A stretch of 9,023 nt of DNA from a bacterium (GTDB taxonomy: Bacteria > Patescibacteriota > Minisyncoccia > Phycocordibacterales > SBAW01). Positions 1 to 5,386 of this stretch are shown here, one piece after another (positions within the stretch are counted from its first letter, which is position 1; every line of letters starts with the position of its first letter). Both the position numbers and the translations under genes were made by a program. The notes beneath the pieces are model-generated. The model worked only from the letters and a program-made list of their open reading frames with translations. It ran no database searches and was not told the origin of the DNA. Location: NCBI GenBank assembly GCA_021813335.1, contig JAKALC010000029.1:1-9023 (forward strand). The letters are read 5' to 3'.

Positions 1-1
1 G

Positions 2-241
2 CCCGGCAACTGGCTTCGGCCGATCCAGCCCCTGCCGCCTTCCTTCGCGACGGAGCTCAGCTATACCTCGGGATCGCAATTATTCGCAAGCTACAATATC
101 CCCGCCACGACGCACCTCCTCGGGTACTATGCTGCGGGCACGCTCGGCTGCTGGTACATCGTGCCGCACGGATGTGCGCCGTATCCGAGTTGGGGCCATA
201 TAATGCCGTTCGTCGGCTCATCGGGATCGATACCCTTGTAA
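2..241 (+). CDS. C-terminal end of an unrecognised, probably exported protein (partial)
   Basis: An open frame enters from the left edge and runs 79 codons to a TAA at 239-241. I prefer it to the other frames because its third codon positions are GC-rich and its composition is protein-like: many Pro, Ser, Gly and aromatic residues and little charge. The other forward frames give arginine-rich text. Two cysteines, about residues 50 and 58 of the visible part, could form a disulfide, and the tail is Gly/Ser-rich. This is compatible with an extracytoplasmic protein, but no family is recognisable and the N-terminus is missing. It converges on rsmA with a 25-base gap in which no terminator hairpin is apparent. 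No function is proposed. Confidence 0.6.
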   Translation, partial: PGNWLRPIQPLPPSFATELSYTSGSQLFASYNIPATTHLLGYYAAGTLGCWYIVPHGCAPYPSWGHIMPFVGSSGSIPL

Positions 242-266
242 AAGTCCCGCGCGCACTGCGGCGGTA

Positions 267-1046
267 TCAGCCGAGGCGCGTGAGCGCGAGCCATTTTTCG
301 AGAGGGACGTCTTCGGCCCGCGCTTTTTCGGGGATGCCCGCCTCGGCGAGCGCTTCTTTCGCGCGTGCTTTGAGAACGGGCTCGAGATTCCTGACAAGAA
401 GTTTTCTTTTGTGGGCGAATCCGGCGTGCAAGAGTTCGAAGAATTTTTTTTCGTGCGCCGCATCGGCGAAATGGCGCCGCGCGATGTTCTCGACGGCGAG
501 TATGGCCGAGTCGACCGAGGGCCTGGGCGAGAACGCGCCGCGCGGCACGGTCTTCACGTAGCGCGGCTCCCCGTAGGCCTTGATGGAGAGAGATAGCAGG
601 CTCTCTTTCTTCGCGCGCGCGGCGCGGTCGGCGACCTCTTTCTGTACGAGAAAGACGACCGCCGAAGGCTGCTCCTCGCCGCTTAAGAATTTTTCAAGAA
701 GCGCCCCCGTGATGTAGTACGGAATGTTGGCGACGAGCTTGTAAGCGCCGGCGCGGAGCCCGAAGCGGGATGGGTCGAACTCGAGCGCATCGCCTTCGAC
801 GAGCTCGAGCTTCTCTTCCGCTATCTCGCTTGCGAAGCGCTCGCGAAGCTCGGGCAGAAGACGCGCATCTTTCTCGACGGCGATGACGTGCGCGCCGCGG
901 GATAGAAGTTCCGCCGTAAGTACTCCTCTCCCCGGCCCTATTTCGAGAATGCGATCACCCTTGGCCGTATGCGCCGCATCGGCGACCGCGCGCACGTGTG
1001 CCGCGGCGGTCAAAAAATGCTGGCCGAGCGATTTCTTTTGGAACAT
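267..1046 (-). CDS. rsmA: 16S rRNA (adenine1518/1519-N6)-dimethyltransferase RsmA (KsgA)
   Basis: RsmA uses S-adenosylmethionine to dimethylate two adjacent adenines in the 3' terminal hairpin of 16S rRNA during late small-subunit assembly in the cytoplasm. The 259-residue product has the family hallmarks in order: the N-terminal SLGQHFL motif (6-12), the SAM-binding glycine loop EIGPGRG (35-41), the acidic residue after strand 2 (E58), GDALEFD (85-91), and the catalytic NIPYYI (107-112, an N-x-P-Y/F motif). After these come a VFLVQKEVA block (131-139), FSPRPSVDSA (172-181), and the RNA-binding tail with FAHKRKLLVRNL (210-221). Length is normal for RsmA (about 260-280). The ATG gives the canonical N-terminus but no convincing Shine-Dalgarno precedes it. 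A terminator isolates it from the lipoprotein gene upstream, so it probably has its own promoter. Function call is secure. Confidence 0.97.
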   Translation of the reverse strand: MFQKKSLGQHFLTAAAHVRAVADAAHTAKGDRILEIGPGRGVLTAELLSRGAHVIAVEKDARLLPELRERFASEIAEEKLELVEGDALEFDPSRFGLRAGAYKLVANIPYYITGALLEKFLSGEEQPSAVVFLVQKEVADRAARAKKESLLSLSIKAYGEPRYVKTVPRGAFSPRPSVDSAILAVENIARRHFADAAHEKKFFELLHAGFAHKRKLLVRNLEPVLKARAKEALAEAGIPEKARAEDVPLEKWLALTRLG

Positions 1047-1065
1047 AGGTCAACTCTACGCTGGA

Positions 1066-1071
1066 AATATA
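1066..1071 (-). promoter_or_regulatory. Possible -10 element for rsmA
   Basis: Reading the minus strand, TATATT (5 of 6 matches to TATAAT) lies 19 bases before the rsmA ATG, which would give a leader of roughly 12 bases. No good -35 hexamer is present 16-18 bases further upstream, only a T-rich stretch. A promoter is expected here because the lipoprotein terminator lies between the two genes. The hexamer itself is weak evidence. Confidence 0.3.
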
Positions 1072-1170
1072 GAAAAGTCTCGCGAAAAAAAGAAACACTA
1101 CCTATAGCAGCGTTTCGAAATCGCATCGCCGGATTTTTCTCGCGGAGGTCGTCCGGGAAATTGTGGAATA

Positions 1171-1199
1171 AACAAAAACGGCCACCCGAGGGTGGCCGT
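1171..1199 (-). terminator. Rho-independent terminator of the lipoprotein gene
   Basis: A perfect 10-bp GC-rich inverted repeat (ACGGCCACCC at 1178-1187 pairing with 1190-1199) is followed on the minus strand by TTTTGTT. It lies 18 bases beyond the TGA of the lipoprotein gene. The 2-base centre means the innermost pair must open to form a 4-base loop. It separates that gene from rsmA. Confidence 0.88.
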
Positions 1200-1216
1200 G
1201 TAAGGCTGGCGCGAGG

Positions 1217-1663
1217 TCAGTGTACGACGACCTCGTCGCATTTCCAGGCGTCCGCCGAGCCGCCGCGGCTCGACGAACTTCCGGACAGGCTCGCAGACGT
1301 CGTGGAGGAGGACTGCGTGACCGAGCAGTCCTCGACCCTTCCGTTCTTGATGGTGACGTTGACCGCCTGCATCGTCTGGTCGGCCGTCGACGTGATCAGC
1401 CCGACGCGCTTCGAGATCACTTCGAAGTGGGAGTAGGTCAGCACCTTGCCGCCGCCCGCTTGCACGGGGACGATCGAAGCGCTTGTCGGCGAGCCCAGGA
1501 GCTCGCGCACCTGCTCCTCGGTCATTCCGGTTTTGACCCGGCGCACGGCCGACATATTGACGGCGCTCCCATACTCCATAGTCGGGCCGCCGCAGCCGGC
1601 GAGCAGGGTGGCGAAAGTTGCGGCCAGTGCGGCGATGAGGCCGCGGAACAAAGATTTGCTCAT
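1217..1663 (-). CDS. Lipoprotein with a BamE/SmpA-OmlA-like motif and a Ser-rich tail
   Basis: The 148-residue product starts with a basic n-region and a hydrophobic stretch (about 7-22) ending in the lipobox LLAGC, so C24 should be lipidated and the protein anchored to the outer face of a membrane. Residues 46-60 read GMTEEQVRELLGSPT, the signature of the SmpA/OmlA (BamE-like) fold: a glycine, a helix with EEQV, then a conserved LG-P turn. A beta-rich part follows to about 112, then a Ser/Thr-rich linker (115-136) and a short end. C113 and C142 flank the linker and could pair. BamE assists outer-membrane protein insertion in diderms, but the same fold occurs in other exported proteins, so BamE function is not claimed. 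The start is supported by GGAGGT five bases upstream. Its own promoter and terminator make it a single-gene unit. Confidence 0.85.
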   Translation of the reverse strand: MSKSLFRGLIAALAATFATLLAGCGGPTMEYGSAVNMSAVRRVKTGMTEEQVRELLGSPTSASIVPVQAGGGKVLTYSHFEVISKRVGLITSTADQTMQAVNVTIKNGRVEDCSVTQSSSTTSASLSGSSSSRGGSADAWKCDEVVVH

Positions 1664-1668
1664 TATGA

Positions 1669-1674
1669 ACCTCC
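1669..1674 (-). promoter_or_regulatory. Strong ribosome binding site of the lipoprotein gene
   Basis: GGAGGT on the minus strand with a 5-base spacer to ATG. It is the best Shine-Dalgarno in the window and fixes the start. A 5-bp GGGCC/GGCCC stem lies just upstream of it in the leader. Confidence 0.85.
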
Positions 1675-1743
1675 GAAGAAGTGGGCCAAGGGCCCGTGAA
1701 AAGAAGTTTCCCGGATCCCCAAGAGAATCAGGATCTAACTAAT

Positions 1744-1772
1744 ATTTTAGAGCAAAAAAGCATCTATGTCAA
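1744..1772 (-). promoter_or_regulatory. Sigma-70-type promoter of the lipoprotein gene
   Basis: On the minus strand a perfect TTGACA (-35, 1767-1772) and TAAAAT (-10, 1744-1749, 5 of 6) are separated by exactly 17 bases. Transcription would begin near 1737, giving a leader of about 74 bases. The AT-rich patch stands out from its GC-rich surroundings. This is the strongest promoter match in the window and suggests good constitutive expression. Confidence 0.8.
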
Positions 1773-1841
1773 GCTCCCCCAAATGAGGAAAGGACCGTCC
1801 TTCCCTAACTGTGGATATCCTTATTTTGCAGGCCGAAATCG

Positions 1842-3767
1842 CTACTCCAGATAGATGGTCCTCCCCAGCCGCTCCGGCTCCTCGATCTCGAGGAGGCTCT
1901 CGGAGATGTCGCCCAAAAACTGCGAGGGTTCCGAGAACGATTGCAGCCCGTAGACCGTGCGCATCGAGGCGTAGGAGAGGAACAGTTTTTTCTGCGCGCG
2001 CGTGAGCGCCACGTACATAAGCCGGCGCTCCTCTTCCCGGTCGCGTCCCTCCTCGCCGTCTTTCTCGTACGGGAAGAGCCCCTCCTCGAGGCCGGTGATG
2101 AAGACGTACGGGAACTCGAGCCCTTTGGCGGCGTGCACGGTCATAAGCCGCACCGCATTCGCCTCGTCCTTGAGCTCGTCCTGGTCGCTCGCGAGCGCCG
2201 CGCTCTCGAGGAAGAGCTGAAGGCCCTGAGGCCGGGGGTCGCCATCGAAGCGGCGCGCGAGCGCCATAAGTTCGCGGATGTTCTCGAGGCGCTCCTGCCC
2301 CTCGACCTTGTCTTCTTTAAGTTCGCGCTCCAGGCCCGACTCGCGGACGGCATACGCGAGAAGCTCCGACGGCGGGAGCGCTTCGGCCCGCTCCGCGATG
2401 CGCGCGATGAGCGCGCGGAACCCCGCGACTTTCTCGCGCACGACGCCGCGGAGCTCGTCTTCCCGTCCGGAGAGCATCGCGAGAAGCGTTATCTTGCCGA
2501 TGCCGCGCCGCGGCGTGTTGGCGATGCGCGCGATATCGGGTGCGGTACCGAAGACCGCGGCGCGCAGGTATGAAAGAGCGTCTTTCACCTCCGCGCGCTC
2601 GAAGAAGCGGGTGCCGAGAACCTGGTAAGGAATGTTCGCGGCAAGAAGCTTTTCTTCGAGCGCGCGCGACTGGAAGTTGGCGCGATAGAGGATAGCGATA
2701 TCGCGCGGCGGCGTCTTTTTGCGGATGAGCTCGTCGATCTTCCTCGCGACGAAGTGCGCCTCGTCGTTCTCATCGAACGCGCGGTAGAGCGAAAGCTTTT
2801 CCCCCTCCCCTTTCTGCGTGAACAGATTTTTCTCGACGCGGTAGACGTTCTTGGCGATAACCTCGTTGGCGCTCGCGAGAATGTTCTTCGTCGAACGGTA
2901 GTTCTCTTCGAGAATGACCGTGCGCCCGCCCGGATAGTCCTTCTCGAATCGCATAATGTTCTTGATGTCGGCGCCGCGCCAGGTGTAAATGGTCTGGTCG
3001 ATATCGCCGACGGCGCAGACGTTCTTCTCGGGGCCGACGAGAAGCGCCGCAAGCTCCGATTGAATACGATTGGTGTCTTGATATTCGTCGATGTGGAGAT
3101 ACCGCCAGCGCTTTTGGTAGCCCGCGCGCACTTCGGCGTCGGCGCGTAAAAAATTGACGGCGCGCGCAAGAAGGTCGTCGAAGTCGAGCGCGCCGTCTTC
3201 GGCGAGCATCCGCTCGTATACCTGCCACGCGCGCGCGATGAGGCGCTCGCGCGCGCCGGAAGCGTCTTCCGCGAAGGCGTTCGCCGTGACCCCGTCGCCT
3301 TTGTTGCGCGAGACGATCGAGAGCGCGAGGCGCGGCTCGAGCTCCTCGTCCGCGCCGAGCTCTTTGAGCGCGGCTTTCATCGCGCGCAAAGAGTCGGCGC
3401 GGTCGTAGACGGCGGGGAAGCGTTTGAAGCCGAACGACCGGTAGTGCTCCTTGATGATGAAGAGTCCGAGCGAATGGAATGTCGAGACGAATGGCGGTTT
3501 ACTCTCCGCGAAGGCGGGCAATGAGAGTTCGCGGCTCTCCCGCAAGAGCTTCCCTGCCCGCTCGCGCATCTCGCGCGCGGCTTTATTGGTGAAGGTTATC
3601 GCCAGAATACGTTCGGGATCTTCTCCCTGGCGCACGATCTCGAGGATGCGGTGCGCGATGACGCGCGTCTTCCCCGCGCCGGCACCCGCAAGAACAAGGA
3701 GCGGTCCTTTCGTGCAGAGGACCGCTTCGCGCTGCGCTTCATTGAGTTCATCGAGATGGGTCGCCAC
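1842..3767 (-). CDS. pcrA: UvrD/PcrA-type ATP-dependent 3'-5' DNA helicase (superfamily 1A)
   Basis: This is a DNA-unwinding motor of the UvrD/Rep/PcrA family, which acts in repair and replication-fork maintenance. Numbered from the chosen GTG (641 residues), the SF1A motifs are: Q-motif glutamine Q12, Walker A AGAGAGKT (27-34), motif Ia AITFTNKAA (56-64), motif II HIDEYQDTN (225-233), motif III GDIDQTIYTWRGA (254-266), motif IV LEENYRS (286-292), motif V TVHAAKGLEF (543-552), and motif VI EEERRLMYVALTRA (578-591). It stops about 50 residues after motif VI, so it lacks the C-terminal extension and Tudor-like domain of typical PcrA/UvrD (about 720-740 residues). An in-frame ATG at 3875 would add 36 residues, but those look unrelated to the family. 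The GTG at 3765-3767 places the Q-motif correctly and has AAGG five bases upstream. It ends in TAG. UvrD or Rep are possible names for the same function. Confidence 0.93.
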   Translation of the reverse strand: MATHLDELNEAQREAVLCTKGPLLVLAGAGAGKTRVIAHRILEIVRQGEDPERILAITFTNKAAREMRERAGKLLRESRELSLPAFAESKPPFVSTFHSLGLFIIKEHYRSFGFKRFPAVYDRADSLRAMKAALKELGADEELEPRLALSIVSRNKGDGVTANAFAEDASGARERLIARAWQVYERMLAEDGALDFDDLLARAVNFLRADAEVRAGYQKRWRYLHIDEYQDTNRIQSELAALLVGPEKNVCAVGDIDQTIYTWRGADIKNIMRFEKDYPGGRTVILEENYRSTKNILASANEVIAKNVYRVEKNLFTQKGEGEKLSLYRAFDENDEAHFVARKIDELIRKKTPPRDIAILYRANFQSRALEEKLLAANIPYQVLGTRFFERAEVKDALSYLRAAVFGTAPDIARIANTPRRGIGKITLLAMLSGREDELRGVVREKVAGFRALIARIAERAEALPPSELLAYAVRESGLERELKEDKVEGQERLENIRELMALARRFDGDPRPQGLQLFLESAALASDQDELKDEANAVRLMTVHAAKGLEFPYVFITGLEEGLFPYEKDGEEGRDREEERRLMYVALTRAQKKLFLSYASMRTVYGLQSFSEPSQFLGDISESLLEIEEPERLGRTIYLE

Positions 3768-3776
3768 GGAAACCTT

Positions 3777-3805
3777 ATAATAAGGGGCGGTGCCGCAAAG
3801 TACAA
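3777..3805 (-). promoter_or_regulatory. Probable promoter of the helicase gene, placed for a near-leaderless mRNA
   Basis: On the minus strand TTGTAC (-35, 3800-3805) and TATTAT (-10, 3777-3782) are 17 bases apart. The -10 ends 9 bases before the GTG at 3767, so transcription would start within a few bases of the start codon. This supports the GTG over the ATG at 3875, which would lie upstream of the promoter. Confidence 0.5.
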
Positions 3806-3837
3806 AACGTCCCCACCCCGGTTCAGGATAGCTTTGG

Positions 3838-3846
3838 TTATCCACA
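3838..3846 (+). promoter_or_regulatory. DnaA-box-like site
   Basis: TTATCCACA is an exact match to the classical DnaA box. It lies 33 bases upstream of the proposed helicase -35 element. A single 9-mer can arise by chance and no cluster of boxes is present, so this is not an origin. DnaA control of the helicase promoter is possible but unproven. Confidence 0.35.
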
Positions 3847-3919
3847 GACGGCCTCCCGAAACCGCCTTGAAGCATAGGGATATCTCGAAATCCAGACCAT
3901 AAAACCCGGTTTTGGATAG

Positions 3920-3947
3920 TTGACCCTCCCCCTCACTTGGCTATAGT
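3920..3947 (+). promoter_or_regulatory. Probable promoter of the LysM/M23 peptidase gene
   Basis: TTGACC (-35, 3920-3925) and TATAGT (-10, 3942-3947) are spaced by 16 bases on the plus strand. Transcription would begin near 3954, leaving an unusually long leader of about 160 bases before the ATG at 4116. A 13-base dyad ends seven bases before the -35 and could be an operator. Confidence 0.6.
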
Positions 3948-3974
3948 GGGTAAGGTACCGGATCGGATGAATAA

Positions 3975-3998
3975 AAAATGGCTCTGTTGAGCCATTTT
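3975..3998. terminator. Terminator-like hairpin in the peptidase leader
   Basis: A perfect 10-bp stem (AAAATGGCTC / GAGCCATTTT) closes a TGTT tetraloop. On the plus strand it is followed by TTTTGC, a weak U-run, so it could attenuate transcription about 45 bases after the proposed start of the peptidase mRNA. On the minus strand the GC core is followed by TTTTTTAT, a better terminator, although no minus-strand gene reads into it. It may block antisense transcription toward the helicase gene or regulate the peptidase. Confidence 0.5.
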
Positions 3999-4115
3999 GC
4001 TGGAGAAGACGGCTGCATATCCGGTGTCCAGGCCTAGGTGTCAGTGAGTAAGGGGGCGGAAAAGGAGCTTTAGCATTTTTTCGATCCCGAACGAACGACG
4101 CATCCGGGTGCCTTC

Positions 4116-5324
4116 ATGGGGCCATATTTTGGAGATAACAAGGACCTTTCCTCTGCGGCCGAGCCGTTTCCAAGAGGAAGGGCGAAAAAGTCGTTATTTT
4201 ACACCGTCGCCACGACCGGCGCGGCTTTTTTGATGCTCTCGAGTCCGACGCTCGCTTCCGCAAGCGTCTTCCCTCTGCCCGCCATCCCCTCCCTCCCCGA
4301 TCTGGCGACCCTCCTCTTCGGCGTGCCGCCCGCCTCGGCGAGTGCCCAGTCGGCGTCGTCCGGCGATCCTTCCGCGGCAGCGCCGAATTATAACTCGCAG
4401 ACGATGCGGCTTCTCGCGCCAGCCGTGAACATCGATCCCAATCCGGCGAAAGGCAACGGCGATATCACCGTGGTCGACGGCGCGGCGCTCCAGGCGCAAT
4501 CGGGTCCGGCGGGTACGGCCGCCGACATCGCCGAGTGGCCAACTTCCTCGCAGGTGAGCGTCTATACGGTGCATCCAGGCGACACCCTTTCCGGCATCGC
4601 CAAGATGTTCGGCGTATCGGTCAACACCATCGTCTGGGCCAACGATCTGCAGGGCGGCGTCATCCATACGGGCGAGACGCTCGTCATTCTCCCCATAACG
4701 GGCGTGCGCCACACGGTCGTGAAGGGCGACACGCTCGCCTCGCTCGCCAAGAAGTTCAAGGCCGATGCGACGGAGATCGCGCAATTCAACGGCCTCGATC
4801 CGGCGGAGCCCTTGGCGGCCGGAGAGACTATCCTCATTCCCGACGGCGAGCTCTCGGGGGTTTCTTCCGGCAACGGCACGCCGATGAGCACGCCGCATCG
4901 CATCACGCGCGCGCCGAGCGAGCCGTATCGCGGCGGCAGCGGGCCTGACTATGCGGGCTATTACAACTGGCCGGTCGACGGCGGCGTCGTTACCCAGGGC
5001 CTCCACGGATGGAATGCTGTCGACATCGGCGCCGCGCGCGGCACGCCAATCCTCGCCGCGGCGAGCGGCATCGTCATCGTCGCGCGCTCGGGCGGATGGA
5101 ACGGCGGCTATGGAAGCTACGTGGTCATCCAACACGACAACGGCACGCAGACTTTATACGCGCATGCAAGCCGCCTCCTCGTCTCCGCGGGCGACAGTGT
5201 CGCCCAGGGTCAGACCATCGCGCTCGTGGGCGCCACAGGGCTCGCGACGGGCCCGCACCTCCACTTCGAAGTCCGTGGCGCCAAGAATCCATTTGCCGAT
5301 GTTTCGGTCGGCGGGAGCGAATAA
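4116..5324 (+). CDS. Secreted peptidoglycan hydrolase with two LysM repeats and an M23 (LytM-type) peptidase domain
   Basis: This is probably a zinc endopeptidase that cuts peptide cross-links in peptidoglycan outside the membrane, aiding wall remodelling or cell separation. In the 402-residue product a basic stretch RAKK (22-25) precedes a hydrophobic segment (about 27-45) and a likely signal cleavage near ASA (48-50). A low-complexity Ala/Ser/Pro spacer runs to about 145. LysM repeats, which bind glycan, lie at about 148-193 (core YTVHPGDTLSGIA) and 197-242 (HTVVKGDTLASLA). The M23 domain covers about 283-397. It has H297 and D303 near its start, catalytic H350 in YAHAS, and H381/H383 in HLHFEV. 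The first pair is H-x5-D rather than the usual H-x3-D. No Shine-Dalgarno precedes the ATG, and an in-frame TAG at 4071 rules out a start beyond it. It is divergent from the helicase gene and ends at a strong two-way terminator. Confidence 0.92.
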   Translation: MGPYFGDNKDLSSAAEPFPRGRAKKSLFYTVATTGAAFLMLSSPTLASASVFPLPAIPSLPDLATLLFGVPPASASAQSASSGDPSAAAPNYNSQTMRLLAPAVNIDPNPAKGNGDITVVDGAALQAQSGPAGTAADIAEWPTSSQVSVYTVHPGDTLSGIAKMFGVSVNTIVWANDLQGGVIHTGETLVILPITGVRHTVVKGDTLASLAKKFKADATEIAQFNGLDPAEPLAAGETILIPDGELSGVSSGNGTPMSTPHRITRAPSEPYRGGSGPDYAGYYNWPVDGGVVTQGLHGWNAVDIGAARGTPILAAASGIVIVARSGGWNGGYGSYVVIQHDNGTQTLYAHASRLLVSAGDSVAQGQTIALVGATGLATGPHLHFEVRGAKNPFADVSVGGSE

Positions 5325-5342
5325 CTTTTTACCGTCTCCACG

Positions 5343-5382
5343 AAATTAAAAACACTTCCACATAGGGAAGTGTTTTTAATTT
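5343..5382. terminator. Bidirectional terminator between the peptidase gene and comM
   Basis: A perfect 17-bp inverted repeat (5343-5359 with 5366-5382) has a 6-base centre. The core AACACTTCC/GGAAGTGTT is flanked by A-runs on the left and T-runs on the right, so U-rich RNA follows the stem in either direction. It sits 18 bases after the peptidase TAA and 4 bases after the comM stop. Confidence 0.93.
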
Positions 5383-5386
5383 TTGA

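Larger units (their letters stand above)
3768..4115. other. Divergent intergenic region between the helicase and peptidase genes
   Basis: These 348 bases hold, from left to right: a leftward promoter for the helicase, an exact DnaA-box match at 3838-3846, a 13-base dyad AAAACC-C-GGTTTT at 3901-3913, a rightward promoter at 3920-3947, a hairpin at 3975-3998, a GGTGTC direct repeat (4023-4028 and 4037-4042), and an AAAGGAG at 4061-4067 with no start codon at a usable distance. I see no tRNA and no known riboswitch core. If the helicase instead starts at ATG 3875, its coding region would take in the left third of this stretch. Confidence 0.7.

Noticed and set aside
1047..1170. Search for a small gene or RNA between rsmA and the lipoprotein terminator
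   Set aside because: No frame with a good start and ribosome site, and no tRNA-like fold; only the weak -10 for rsmA was seen.
1786..1804. Hairpin of about 7 bp (GGAAGGA / TCCTTTCC) past the helicase stop, as a terminator
   Set aside because: The stem needs a bulge and is followed by TCATTTG rather than a T-run. It may be a weak terminator but I cannot support it.
3768..3875. 36-codon N-terminal extension of the helicase from ATG 3875
   Set aside because: The extension has no family resemblance, has no ribosome site, and lies upstream of or within the best promoter. The GTG at 3767 fits better, though the ATG is not strictly excluded.
3838..4000. Replication origin, because of the DnaA box and AT-rich patches
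   Set aside because: Only one exact box, no cluster, and neither dnaA nor dnaN nearby.
4075..4243. Alternative frame following the AAAGGAG at 4061-4067
   Set aside because: It would need an ATT start, overlaps the peptidase signal region in another frame, and has no recognisable product.
4194..5135. 313-codon minus-strand frame opposite the LysM/M23 gene
   Set aside because: Arg/Asp-rich composition without motifs; the plus strand encodes a clear LysM-M23 protein.
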